Shown here piece by piece: positions 51,292 through 63,788 of a DNA stretch of 64,000 bases; position 1 is the first letter of the stretch; every line of letters begins with the position of its first letter. Below the pieces are notes generated by a model. It was given only the letters and a program-made list of their open reading frames with translations, had not been told where the DNA came from and did not search any database. A program made the position numbers and the translations under genes. The DNA is from Membranipora membranacea (Eukaryota; Bryozoa; Gymnolaemata; Cheilostomatida; Membraniporidae). The stretch lies in NCBI GenBank assembly GCA_914767715.1, contig OU612070.1:21194025-21258024 (forward strand), in the 5' to 3' direction.

Positions 51292-54200
51292 AAAACCATG
51301 ATACCCTCTCTTGGTATAATTTTTGAAATTTCAAGTCAGCGTAATTACCAACCAGTTAATCGGAGGATCCCAATATTCTGAAGTTTGAATAAGGCCAATA
51401 AGGGCTTGAAGTGGTCGGAGTTCGATAAGAATCCATCAGAGTTGTAATTTTTCAATGCTGCCGTTTGGCATGTTTTTTTTTTTGGCAAAAGTGGACGTCG
51501 TTAAAGTTGGCGCTGACGGAGAACGGAGACCCGCAGAGACAAACGGACTTCAGATTTGAGACGAGCAGGAGTTGCTCCTCATTATGAGGTAGGTTAAGAA
51601 CAAATCTATTTTTTGACCCGAGCGAAAAAAAACCATGATACCCTCCCTTGGTATAATTTTTGAAATTTCAAGTCAGCGTAATTACCAACCAGTTAATCGG
51701 AGGATCCCAATATTCTGCAGTTTGAATAAGGCCAATAAGGGCTTGAAGTGGACGGAGTTAGATAAGAATCCAACAGAGTTTTAATTTTTCAATGCTGCCG
51801 TTTGGCATGTTTTTTTTTGGCAAAAGTGGACGTCGTTAAAGTTGGCGCTGACGGAGAACGGAGACCCGCAGAGACAAAGGGACTTCAGATTTGAGACGAG
51901 CAGGAGTTGCTCCTCCTTATGAGGTAGGTTAAAAGCAAATCTATTTTTTGACCCGAGCGAAAAAAAACCATGATACCCTCCCTTGGTATAATACTTGAAA
52001 TTTCAAGTCAGCGTAATTACCAACCAGTTAATCGGAGGATCCCAATATTCTGCAGTTTGAATAAGGCCAATAAGGGCTTGAAGTGGACGGAGTTAGATAA
52101 GAATCCAACAGAGTTTTAATTTTTCAATGCTGCCGTTTGGCATGTTTTTTTTTGGCAAAAGTGGACGTCGTTAAAGTTGGCGCTGACGGAGAACGGAGAC
52201 CCGCAGAGACAAACGGACTTCAGATTTGAGACGAGCAGGAGTTGCTCCTCCTTATGAGGTAGGTTAAAAGCAAATCTATTCTTTGACCCGAGCGAAAAAA
52301 AACCATGATACCCTCCCTTGGTATAATTTTTGAAATTTCAAGTCAGCGTAATTACCAACCAGTTAATCGGAGGATCGCAATATTCTGCAGTTTGAATAAG
52401 GCCAATAAGGGCTTGAAGTGGTCGGAGTTAGATAAGAATCCAACAGAGTAATAATTTTTCAATGCCGCCGTTTGGCATGTTTTTTTTTTGGCAAAAGTGG
52501 ACGTCGTTAAAGTTGGCGCTGACGGAGAACGGAGACCCGCAGAGACAAACGGACTTCAGATTTGAGACGAGCAGGAGTTGCTCCTCCTTATGAGGTAGGT
52601 TAAGAGCAAATCTATTTTTTGACCCGAGCGAAAAAAAACCATGATACCCTCCCTTGGTATAATTTATGAAATTTCAAGTCAGCGTAATTACCAACCAGTT
52701 AATCGGAGGATCCCAATATTCTGCAGTTTGAATAAGGCCAATAAGGGCTTGAAGTGGACGGAGTTAGATAAGAATCCAACAGAGTTTTAATTTTTCAATG
52801 CTGCCGTTTGGCATGTTTTTTTTGGCAAAAGTGGGCGTCGTTAAAGTTGGCGCTGACGGAGAACGGAGACCCGCAGAGACAAACGGACTTCAGATTTGAG
52901 ACGAGCAGGAGTTGCTCCTCCTTATGAGGTAGGTTAAGAACAAATCTATTTTTTGACCCGAGCGAAAAAAAACCATGATACCCTCCCTTGGTATAATTTT
53001 TGAAATTTCAAGTCAGCGTAATTACCAACCAGTTAATCGGAGGATCCCAATATTCTGCAGTTTGAATAAGGCCAATAAGGGCTTGAAGTGGTCGGAGTTA
53101 GATAAGAATCCAACAAAGTTTTAATTTTTCAATGCTACCGTTTGGCATGTTTTTTTTTGGCAAAAGTGGACGTCGTTAAAGTTGGCGCTGATGCAGAACG
53201 GAGACCCGCAGAGACAAACGGACTTCAGATTTGAGACGAGCAGGAGTTGCTCCTCCTTATGAGGTAGGTTTAAAGCAAATCTTTTTTTTGATCCGAGCGA
53301 AAAAAAACCATGATACCCTCTCTTGGTATAATTTTTGAAATTTCAAGTCAGCGTAATTACCAACCAGTTAATCGGAGGATCCCAATATTCTGAAGTTTGA
53401 ATAAGGCCAATAAGGGCTTGAAGTGGTCGGAGTTAGATAAGAATCCATCAGAGTTGTAATTTTTCAATGCTGCCGTTTGGCATGTTTTTCTTTTTTGGCA
53501 AAAGTGGACGTCGTTAAAGTTGGCGCTGACGGAGAACGGAGACCCGCAGAGACAAACGGACTTCAGATTTGAGACGAGCAGGAGTTGCTCCTCATTATGA
53601 GGTAGGTTAAGAACAAATCTATTTTTTGACCCGAGCGAAAAAAAACCATGATACCCTCCCTTGGTATAATTTTTGAAATTTCAAGTCAGCGTAATTACCA
53701 ACCAGTTAATCGGAGGATCCCAATATTCTGCAGTTTGAATAAGGCCAATAAGGGCTTGAAGTGGACGGAGTTAGATAAGAATCCAACAGAGTTTTAATTT
53801 TTCAATGCTACCGTTTGGCATGTTTTTTTTTGGCAAAAGTGGACGTCGTTAAAGTTGGCGCTGATGGAGAACGGAGACCCGCAGAGACAAACGGACTTCA
53901 GATTTGTGACGAGCAGGAGTTGCTCCTCCTTATGAGGTAGGTTAAAAGCAAATCTATTTTTTGATCCGAGCGAAAAAAAACCATGATACCCTCCCTTGGT
54001 ATAATTTTTGATATTTCAAGTCAGCGTAATTACCAACCAGTTAATCGGAGGATCCCAATATTCTTCAGTTTGAATAAGGCCAATAAGGGCTTGAAGTGGA
54101 CGGAGTTAGATAAGAATCCAACAGAGTTTTAATTTTTCAATGCTGCCGTTTGGCATGTTTTTTTTTGGCAAAAGTGGACGTCGTTAAAGTTGGCGCTGAC

Positions 54201-54300
54201 GGAGAACGGAGACCCGCAGAGACAAACCTACTTCAGATTTGAGACGAGCAGGAGTTGCTCCTCCTTATGAGGTAGGTTAAAAGCAAATCTATTTTTTGAC
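51291..54300 (+). repeat. Array sub-domain with six-monomer offset
   Basis: Rare variants recur about 2,012 bp apart, six units plus 2 bp: ATTCTGAAGTTTG at about 51,376 and 53,388, CATCAGAGTTGTAATT near 51,434 and 53,448, and CCTCATTATG at about 51,577 and 53,590. T-tract length differs between the copies (T11 versus a T tract interrupted by one C near 53,490). GTGGACGGAG remains the common form. Confidence 0.7.
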
Positions 54301-57300
54301 CCGAGCGAAAAAAAACCATGATACCCTCCCTTGGTATAATTTTTGAAATTTCAAGTCAGCGTAATTACCAACCAGTTAATCGGAGGATCCCAATATCCTG
54401 CAGTTTGAATAAGGCCAATAAGGGCTTGAAGTGGTCGGAGTTAGATAGGAATCCAACAGAGTAATAATTTTTCAATGCCGCCGTTTGGCATGTTTTTTTT
54501 TGGCAAAAGTGGACGTCGTTAAAGTTGGCGCTGACGGAGAACGGAGACCCGCAGAGACAAACGGACTTCAGATTTGAGACGAGCAGGAGTTGCTCCTCCT
54601 CATGAGGTAGGTTAAAAGCAAATCTATTTTTTGACCGTAGCGAAAAAAAACCATGATACCCTCCCTTGGTATAATTTTTGAAATTTCAAGTCAGCGTAAT
54701 TACCAACCAGTTAATCGGAGGATCCCAATATTCTGCAGTTTGAATAAGGCCAATAAGGGCTTGAAGTGGACGGAGTTAGATAAGAATCCAACAGAGTTTT
54801 AATTTTTCAATGCTGCCGTTCGGCATGATTTTTTTTTGGCAAAAGTGGACGTCGTTAAAGTTGGCGCTGACGGAGAACGGAGACCCGCAGAGACAAACGG
54901 ACTTCAGATTTGAGACGAGCAGGAGTTGCTCCTCCTTATGAGGTAGGTTAAAAGCAAATCTATTTTTTGACCCGAGCGAAAAAAAACCATGATACCCTCC
55001 CTTGGTATAATACTTGAAATTTCAAGTCAGCGTAATTACCAACCAGTTAATCGGAGGATCCCAATATTCTGCAGTTTGAATAAGGCCAATAAGGGCTTGA
55101 AGTGGTCGGAGTTAGATAAGAATCCAACAGAGTTTTAATTTTTCAATGCTGCCGTTTGGCATGTTTTTTTTGGCAAAAGTGGACGTCGTTAAAGTTGGCG
55201 CTGACGGAGAACGGAGACCCGCAGAGACAAACGGACTTCAGATTTGAGACGAGCAGGAGTTGCTCCTCCTTATGAGGTAGGTTAAAAGCAAATCTATTCT
55301 TTGACCCGAGCGAAAAAAAACCATGATACCCTCCCTTGGTATAATTTTTGAAATTTCAAGTCAGCGTAATTACCAACCAGTTAATCGGAGGATCCCAATA
55401 TTCTGCAGTTTGAATAAGGCCAATAAGGGCTTGAAGTGGACGGAGTTAGATAAGAATCCAACAGAGTTTTAATTTTTCAATGCTGCCGTTTGGCATGTTT
55501 TTTTTTGGCAAAAGTGGACGTCGTTAAAGTTGGCGCTGACGGAGAACGGAGACCCGCAGAGACAAACCTACTTCAGATTTGAGACGAGCAGGAGTTGCTC
55601 CTCCTTATGAGGTAGGTTAAAAGCAAATCTATTTTTTGACCCGAGCGAAAAAAAACCATGATACCCTCCCTTGGTATAATTTTTGAAATTTCACGTCAGC
55701 GTAATTACCAACCAGTTAATCGGAGGATCCCATTATTCTGCAGTTTGAATAAGGCCAATAAGGGCTTGAAGTGGTCGGAGTTAGATAAGAATCCAACAGA
55801 GTAATAATTTTTCAATGCCGCCGTTTGGCATGTTTTTTTTTGGCAAAAGTGGACGTCGTTAAAGTTGGCGCTGACGGAGAACGGAGACCCGCAGTGACAA
55901 ACGGACTTCAGATTTGAGACGAGCAGGAGTTGCTCCTCCATATGAGGTAGGTTAAAAGCAAATCTATTTTTTGACCCGAGCGAAAAAAAACCATGATACC
56001 CTCCCTTGGTATAATACTTGAAATTTCAAGTCAGCGTAATTACCAACCAGTTAATCGGAGGATCCCAATATTCTGCAGTTTGAATAAGGCCAATAAGGGC
56101 TTGAAGTGGTCGGAGTTAGATAAGAATCCAACAGAGTTTTAATTTTTCAATGCTGCCGTTTGGCATGTTTTTTTTGGCAAAAGTGGACGTCGTTAAAGTT
56201 GGCGCTGACGGAGAACGGAGACCCGCAGAGACAAACGGACTTCAGATTTGAGATGAGCAGGAGTTGCTCCTCCTTATGAGGTAGGTTAAAAGCAAATCTA
56301 TTTTTTGACCCGAGCGAAAAAAAACCATGATACCCTCCCTTGGTATAATACTTGAAATTTCAAGTCAGCGTAATTACCAACCAGTTAATCGGAGGATCCC
56401 AATATTCTGCAGTTTGAATAACGCCAATAAGGGCTTGAAGTGGTCGGAGTTAGATAAGAATCAAACAGAGTTTTAATTTTTCAATGCTGCCGTTTGGCAT
56501 GTTTTTTTTGGCAAAAGTGGACGTCGTTAAAGTTGGCGCTGACGGAGAACGGAGACCCGCAGAGACAAACGGACTTCAGATTTGAGACGAGCAGGAGTTG
56601 CTCCTCCTTATGAGGTAGGTTAAAAGCAAATCTATTCTTTGACCCGAGCGAAAAAAAACCATGATACCCTCCCTTGGTATAATTTTTGAAATTTCAAGTC
56701 AGCGTAATTACCAACCAGTTAATCGGAGGATCCCAATATTCTGCAGTTTGAATAAGGCCAATAAGGGCTTGAAGTGGACGGAGTTAGATAAGAATCCAAC
56801 AGAGTTTTAATTTTTCAATGCTGCCGTTTGGCATGTTTTTTTTTGGCAAAAGTGGACGTCGTTAAAGTTGGCGCTGACGGAGAACGGAGACCCGCAGAGA
56901 CAAACCTACTTCAGATTTGAGACGAGCAGGAGTTGCTCCTCCTTATGAGGTAGGTTAAAAGCAAATCTATTTTTTGACCCGAGCGAAAAAAAACCATGAT
57001 ACCCTCCCTTGGTATAATTTTTGAAATTTCAAGTCAGCGTAATTACCAACCAGTTAATCGGAGGATCCCAATATTCTGCAGTTTGAATAAGGCCAATAAG
57101 GGCTTGAAGTGGACGGAGTTAGATAAGAATCCAACAGAGTTTTAATTTTTCAATGCTGCCGTTTGGCATGTTTTTTTTTGGCAAAAGTGGGCGTCGTTAA
57201 AGTTGGCGCTGGCGGAGAACGGAGACCCGCAGAGACAAACGGACTTCAGATTTGAGACGAGCAGGAGTTGCTCCTCCTTATGAGGTAGGTTAAAAGCAAA

Positions 57301-60300
57301 TCTATTTTTTGACCCGAGCGAAAAAAAACCATGATACCCTCCCTTGGTATAATTTTTGAAATTTCAAGTCAGCGTAATTACCAACCAGTTAATCGGAGGA
57401 TCGCAATATTCTGCAGTTTGAATAAGGCCAATAAGGGCTTGAAGTGGTCGGAGTTAGATAAGAATCCATCAGAGTTTTAATTTTTCAATGCTGCCGTTTG
57501 GCATGATTTTTTTTGGCAAAAGTGGACGTCGTTAAAGTTGGCGCTGACGGAGAACGGAGAACCGCAGAGACAAACGGACTTCAGATTTGAGACGAGCAGG
57601 AGTTGCTCCTCTTCATGAGGTAGGTTAAAAGCAAATCTATTTTTTGACCCGAGCGAAAAAAAACCATGATACCCTCCCTTTGTATAATTTTTGAAATTTC
57701 AAGTCAGCGTAATTACCAACCAGTTAATCGGAGGATCCCAATATTCTGCAGTTTGAGTAAGGCCAATAAGGGCTTGAAGTGGTCGGAGTTAGATAAGAAT
57801 CCAACAGAGTTTTAATTTTTCAATGCTGCCGTTTGGCAAGTTTTTTTTTGGCAAAAGTGGACGTCGTTAAAGTTGGCGCTGACGGAGAACGGAGACCCGC
57901 AGAGACAAACGGACTTCAGATTTGAGACGAGCAGGAGTTGCTCCTCCTTATGAGGTAGGTTAAAAGCAAATCTATTTTTTGACCCGAGCGAAAAAAAACC
58001 ATGATACCCTCCCTTGGTATAATTTTTGAAATTTCAAGTCAGCGTAATTACCAACCAGTTAATCGGAGGATCCCAATATTCTGCAGTTTGAATAAGGCCA
58101 ATAAGGGCTTGAAGTGGTCGGAGTTAGATAAGAATCCAACAGAGTTTTAATTTTTTAATGCTGCCGTTTGGCATGTTTTTTTTGGCAAAAGTGGACGTCG
58201 TTAAAGTTGGCGCTGACGGAGAACGGAGACCCGCAGAGACAAACGGACTTCAGATTTGAGACGAGCAGGAGTTGCTCCTCCTTATCAGGTAGGTTAAAAG
58301 CAAATCTATTTTTTGATCCGAGCGAAAAAAAACCATGATACCCTCCCTTGGTATAATTTTTGAAATTTCAAGTCAGCGTAATTACCAACCAGTTAATCGG
58401 AGGATCCCAATATTCTGCAGTTTGAATAAGGCCAATAAGGGCTTGAAGTGGTCGGAGTTAGATAAGAATCCATCAGAGTTGTAATTTTTCAATGCTGCCG
58501 TTTGGCATGTTTTTTTTTTTGGCAAAAGTGGACGTCGTTAAAGTTGGCGCTGACGGAGAACGGAGACCCGCAGAGACAAACGGACTTCAGATTTGAGACG
58601 AGCAGGAGTTGCTCCTCTTTATGAGGTAGGTTAAAAGCAAATCTATTTTTTGACCCGAGCGAAAAAAAACCATGATACCCTCCCTTTGTATAATTTTTGA
58701 AATTTCAAGTCAGCGTAATTACCAACCAGTTAATCGGAGGATCCCAATATTCTGCAGTTTGAGTAAGGCCAATAAGGGCTTGAAGTGGTCGGAGTTAGAT
58801 AAGAATCCAACAGAGTTTTAATTTTTCAATGCTGCCGTTTGGCAAGTTTTTTTTTGGCAAAAGTGCACGTCGTTAAAGTTGGCGCTGACGGAGAACGGAG
58901 ACCCGCAGAGATAAACGGACTTCAGATTTGAGACGAGCAGGAGTTGCTCCTCCTTATGAGGTAGGTTAAAAGCAAATCTATTTTTTGACCCGAGCGAAAA
59001 AAAACCATGATACCCTCCCTTGGTATAATTTTTGAAATTTCAAGTCAGCGTAATTACCAACCAGTTAATCGGAGGATCCCAATATTCTGCAGTTTGAATA
59101 AGGCCAATAAGGGCTTGAAGTGGTCGGAGTTAGATAAGAATCCAACAGAGTTTTAATTTTTCAATGCTGCCGTTTGGCATGTTTTTTTTGGCAAAAGTGG
59201 ACGTCGTTAAAGTTGGCGCTGACGGAGAACGGAGACCCGCAGAGACAAACGGACTTCAGATTTGAGACGAGCAGGAGTTGCTCCTCCTTATGAGGTAGGT
59301 TAAAAGCAAATCTATTTTTTGACCCGAGCGAAAAAAAACCATGATACCCTCCCTTGGTATAATTTTTGAAATTTCAAGTCAGCGTAATTACCAACCAGTT
59401 AATCGGAGGATCCCAATATTCTGCAGTTTGAATAAGGCCAATAAGGGCTTGAAGTGGTCGGAGTTAGATAAGAATCCAACAGAGTTTTAATTTTTCAATG
59501 CTGCCGTTTGGCATGTTTTTTTTGGCAAAAGTGGACGTCGTTAAAGTTGGCGCTGACGGAGAACGGAGACCCGCAGAGACAAACGGACTTCAGATTTGAG
59601 ACGAGCAGGAGTTGCTCCTCCTTATGAGGTAGGTTAAAAGCAAATCTATTTTTTGATCCGAGCGAAAAAAAACCATGATACCCTCCCTTGGTATAATTTT
59701 TGAAATTTCAAGTCAGCGTAATTACCAACCAGTTAATCGGAGGATCCCAATATTCTGCAGTTTGAATAAGGCCAATAAGGGCTTGAAGTGGACGGAGTTA
59801 GATAAGAATCCAACAGAGTTTTAATTTTTCAATGCTGCCGTTTGGCATGTTTTTTTTTGGCAAAAGTGGACGTCGTTAAAGTTGGCGCTGACGGAGAACG
59901 GAGACCCGCAGAGACAAACGGACTTCAGATTTGAGACGAGCAGGAGTTGCTCCTCCTTATGAGGTAGGTTAAAAGCAAATCTATTTTTTGACCCGAGCGA
60001 AAAAAAACCATGATACCCTCCCTTGGTATAATACTTGAAATTTCAATTCAGCGTAATTACCAACCAGTTAATCGGAGGATCCCAATATTCTGCAGTTTGA
60101 ATAAGGCCAATAAGGGCTTCAAGTGGACGGAGTTAGATAAGAATCCAACAGAGTTTTAATTTTTCAATGCTGCCGTTTGGCATGTTTTTTTTTGGCAAAA
60201 GTGGACGTCGTTAAAGTTGGCGCTGACGGAGAACGGAGACCCGCAGAGACAAACGGACTTCAGATTTGAGACGAGCAGGAGTTGCTCCTCCTTATGAGGT

Positions 60301-62006
60301 AGGTTAAAAGCAAATCTATTTTTTGACCCGAGCGAAAAAAAACCATGATACCCTCCCTTGGTATAATTTTTGAAATTTCAAGTCAGCGTAATTACCAACC
60401 AGTTAATCGGAGGATCCCAATATTCTGCAGTTTGAATAAGGCCAATAAGGGCTTGAAGTGGACGGAGTTAGATAAGAATCCAACAGAGTAATAATTTTTC
60501 AATGCCGCCGTTTGGCATGTTTTTTTTTGGCAAAAGTGGACGTTGTTAAAGTTGGCGCTGACGGAGAACGGAGACCCGCAGAGACAAACGGACTTCAGAT
60601 TTGAGACGAGCAGGAGTTGCTCCTCCTTATGAGGTAGGTTAAAAGCAAATCTATTTTTTGACCCGAGCGAAAAAAAACCATGATACCCTCCCTCGGTATA
60701 ATTTTTGAAATTTCAAGTCAGCGTAATTACCAACCAGTTAATCGGAGGATCCCAATATTCTGCAGTTTGAATAAGGCCAATAAGGGCTTGAAGTGGTCGG
60801 AGTTAGATAAGAATCCAACAGAGTTTTAATTTTTCAATGCTGCCGTTTGGCATGTTTTTTTTTGGCAAAAGTGGACGCCGTTAAAGTTGGCGCTGACGGA
60901 GAACGGAGACCCGCAGAGACAAACGGACTTCAGATTTGAGACGAGCAGGAGTTGCTCCTCCTTATGAGGTAGGTTAAAAGCAAATCTATTCTTTGACCCG
61001 AGCGAAAAAAAACCATGATACCCTCCCTTTGTATAATTTTTGAAATTTCAAGTCAGCGTAATTACCAACCAGTTAATCGGAGGATCCCAATATTCTGCAG
61101 TTTGAATAAGGCCAATAAGGGCTTGAAGTGGTCGGAGTTAGATAAGAATCCATCAGAGTTTTAATTTTTCAATGCTGCCGTTTGGCATGTTTTTTTTTGG
61201 CAAAAGTGGACGTCGTTAACGTTTGCGCTGACGGAGAACGGAGACCCGCAGAGACAAACGGACTTCAGATTTGAGACGAGCAGGAGTTGCTCCTCCTTAT
61301 GAGGTAGGTTAAAAGCAAATCTATTTTTTGACCCGAGCGAAAAGAAACCATGATACCCTCCCTCGGTATAATTTTTGAAATTTCAAGTCAGCCTAATTAC
61401 CAACCAGTTAATCGGAGGATCCCAAATATTCTGCAGTTTGAATAAGGCCAATAAGGGCTTGAAGTGGACGGAGTTAGATAAGAATCCATCAGAGTTTTAA
61501 TTTTTCAATGCTGCCGTTTGGCATGTTTTTTTTTGGCAAAAGTGGACGTCGTTAAAGTTGGCGCTGACGGAGAACGGAGACCCGCAGAGACAAACGGACT
61601 TCAGATTTGAGACGAGCAGGAGTTGCTCCCCCTTATGAGGTAGGTTAAAAGCAAATCCATTTTTTGACCCGAGCGAAAAAAAACCATGATACCCTCCTTT
61701 GGTATAATTTTTGAAATTTCAAGTCAGCGTCATTACCAACCTGTTAATCGGAGGATCCCAATATTCTGCAGTTTGAATAAGGCCAATAAGGGCTTGAAGT
61801 GGTCGGAGTTAGATAAGAATCCATCAGAGTTTTAATTTTTCAATGCTGCCGTTTGGCATGTTTTTTTTTGGCAAAAGTGGACGTCGTTAAAGTTGGCGCT
61901 GACGGAGAACGGAGACCCGCAGAGACAAACGGACTTCAGATTTGAGACGAGCAGGAGTTGCTCCTCCTTATGAGGTAGGTTAAAAGCAAATCTATTTTTT
62001 GACCCG
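54200..62006 (+). repeat. Right-hand array domain with short 4-mer and 3-mer HORs
   Basis: GACAAACCTACTTC occurs at 54,221, 55,561 and 56,899, a 1,340-bp four-unit spacing. GTTTGAGTAAGG (57,751 and 58,757) with GGCAAGTTTTTT gives a 1,005-bp three-unit spacing. ATACTTGAAATTTC marks further related monomers near 55,011, 56,011, 56,348 and 60,031. The last kilobase (61,000-62,006) is as regular as the array interior, apart from scattered changes such as CCAAATATTC near 61,422 and CGTCATTACC near 61,728. Confidence 0.75.
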
Positions 62007-62415
62007 TCCGCAGATCTCAGACCAGTAGGAGATGCTCCTCGTTATGATGTAGGTTTGAAGCGAATCTTTTTATTTTCCATTTGAAAAAAACCGTTTGACA
62101 TGTTATTTTAGTGCAAAATTGACCCGCATTAAAACGGACGCTGATGGAGAATGAAAAGCTGCAGAGCCAAATGGTCTCGAGATTTTAGATGGGCGTGAGT
62201 TTCCGCTCCATATGATAGAAGCTAGCATCTATTTTTTTTTAAACCTTTTTAAAAAACTCTAGGGTCTCCCTTTATATATTTTTTTCAATTTTTTAGTCAG
62301 CATAATTACCAACCAAGTTATCTCAAGATTTTAATATTTTCGGTTTTGACTGAGCTCATTAGGGCTTGAACTGGTTGAAGTTTGATATAATATTAAACAC
62401 AGTTTTATTATAGCG
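62007..62415 (+). repeat. Degenerate edge monomers of the satellite
   Basis: At 62,006 the clean array stops after GACCCG. That hexamer occurs twice per monomer (…GGAGACCCGCAG and TTTTTGACCCGAGCG), and the sequence switches from the second context to something like the first. What follows still aligns but is heavily mutated: about 62,007-62,075 resembles phases 3-80 (CAGTAGGAGATGCTCCTC), then about 175 bp are missing, then 62,090-62,412 matches phase 263 onward and the next unit to phase 245. Recognisable islands are CCGTTTGACATGTT, GCTGATGGAGAA, GTCAGCATAATTACCAACCA and TTAGGGCTTGAA. The recent homogenisation did not reach these units. Confidence 0.88.
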
Positions 62416-63638
62416 CAAACTCTTTTTACTTTTTTGCATATAGTCGCAGGGGTTTCTTAGCATTTTTAGAGTGGTGAGTAATGGTGCATTAAACTGCTAG
62501 CCTATTAGGTATCTTAAAGCCTATAGTGATATTCCTACACACTTTCATTTATCTTCACTTGATATTTGATTGAGATTTAGGGTCATGCTTCTGAAACTGC
62601 CCAGATAACTAGCCTTGTTAAGCTGCTACTTTTATTTCTTGGTAAAACAATAAAAGTCGACATGAGACAATGGTCAATGTCACAAGTTTTCATTTTCCCA
62701 AAGGCAACTTGAAGTGTCAATTTTTAAATTAGACCAAGCTAATATGTTTTATCAGATTTACCGTCTTTCATCCAGGATCTTACTGTATAAACGCACAACA
62801 TATAAGTGCAGACTAGAGCTCACTTTTGAGTTGGACAGTTGGTCAACATCGCCATCAATTAAATAGTTTATTCATGTAAACTAAGCCTAGTCAATTTTTC
62901 TTCTTCTTCCTCCAGCTGAATTTAAAGATTCAGAACGCTTGCAGTGGGCGGTCAGGGGAAAGCAATCTGAAAACTTGTTAATGATAATATGGCCAGCCTT
63001 TTTTTCACAGATTGTGAGGAAAAAAGATCAATAAAACAATTTTTAACATGTTTTTTGGTTATCGGCCAACTCTTTTTGTGTACTTAGAGGAGTTTTTCTC
63101 CAAACATGAATAATTTATAGCTACTCCAATTGTATAAATTAGAATGACACTGTCCTAAAAAATTATTTAAGTGGCTTTCAGTATCAGATTATTCAAAATA
63201 AGTGAGTACGTTCCAAAGTTTCTGTCAAGAAGGGCCAGGTTTTGGCCAAATGAATTCTTAGGGAAGGCACAGAAAGAAATGTTAGTCGGCACTCCTTCCA
63301 TACTTAACATTCTGTTGTGCATAAATGTTAGCTTTTTTTACGGATCTACATCATTATTAGTGGAGAGCAATTATGATATGGGATAACTGACAGGGAGATT
63401 CAGACTTGGGATGAAAGATAGCTGACACACAGATATAAATTGGGGACTGAAGGCTATAGCCGCAGCTCCCTTCCAAACTTCTTGTCAAACAAAAAACTCA
63501 TATAAGTAAATCAAAATTCTTCAGTTTAGTACAGATTAGTTTAGCTGAATACTTGCATTTGCAGGCTGAAAATGTTGTTCAAGATATGAATTTCTATGGT
63601 CATAAATACATACTGGGGTTTCTTGCAGTTAACAGAGC
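62416..63638. other. Single-copy AT-rich intergenic DNA, no gene recognised
   Basis: No satellite similarity and no convincing coding exon on either strand. The longest open stretch (63,171-63,386, plus) has a non-ATG start and no recognisable motif. A pyrimidine tract ending in CAG at 62,893-62,915 resembles a splice acceptor, but the 22 codons open behind it look like no known domain. AATAAA words on the plus strand (62,649-62,654 and 63,030-63,035) have no gene upstream. This region probably separates the satellite from the lectin gene's 3' end. Confidence 0.65.
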
Positions 63639-63644
63639 TTTATT
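63639..63644 (-). promoter_or_regulatory. Candidate polyadenylation signal of the lectin gene
   Basis: TTTATT on the plus strand is AATAAA on the minus strand. It lies about 145 bp downstream of the lectin stop codon. A T- and G-containing stretch (TGTATTTATG on the minus strand, about 63,602-63,611) follows at a suitable distance for a cleavage-stimulating element. The implied 3' untranslated region is about 160-180 bp. The hexamer is common in AT-rich DNA, so transcript data would be needed to be sure. Confidence 0.45.
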
Positions 63645-63788
63645 AGGATCTAACAGAACCATCATTAAAAACATGAAAATCATCATCATTAGGCTTTGTA
63701 TATTATGTTGTCAAATTAAATGAAATGGCAGAGGGTTGATTTGCAGGATATCTCAGACCAACGGATCACAGTAGATGAGGTGCAAATT

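Larger units (their letters stand above)
1..62006 (+). repeat. Tandem satellite array, ~335-bp monomer, ~184 copies
   Basis: The same unit recurs head to tail every 335 bp with only occasional 1 to 9 bp length changes. For example, the GAGACAAACGGACTTC motif begins at 1, 336, 670 and 1005. Most differences are single substitutions or length changes in a T tract (about 7 to 10 T, e.g. 274-283) and an A tract (90-97). The array reaches the left window edge, so its true length is unknown. Almost all units are in the orientation shown; two short segments are reversed. No transposase, reverse transcriptase or target-site structure is seen, so this is a satellite rather than a mobile element. A pericentromeric, subtelomeric or other heterochromatic location is plausible but not shown by the sequence. 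I do not recognise the family from memory. Confidence 0.97.

Noticed and set aside
1-62006. CRISPR array or prokaryotic repeat system
   Set aside because: Units are 335 bp with no short repeat plus unique-spacer pattern, no cas genes are present, and the flanking gene is a metazoan-type lectin.
62893-62960. Splice-acceptor-like pyrimidine tract with CAG and about 22 open codons
   Set aside because: No donor, no domain signal and no neighbouring exon on the plus strand; the tract is a short CTT run that would mimic an acceptor by chance.
63171-63386. 71-codon plus-strand open frame in the single-copy flank
   Set aside because: It has a GTG start, no recognisable domain and AT-rich composition like its surroundings; a chance frame is the simplest reading.
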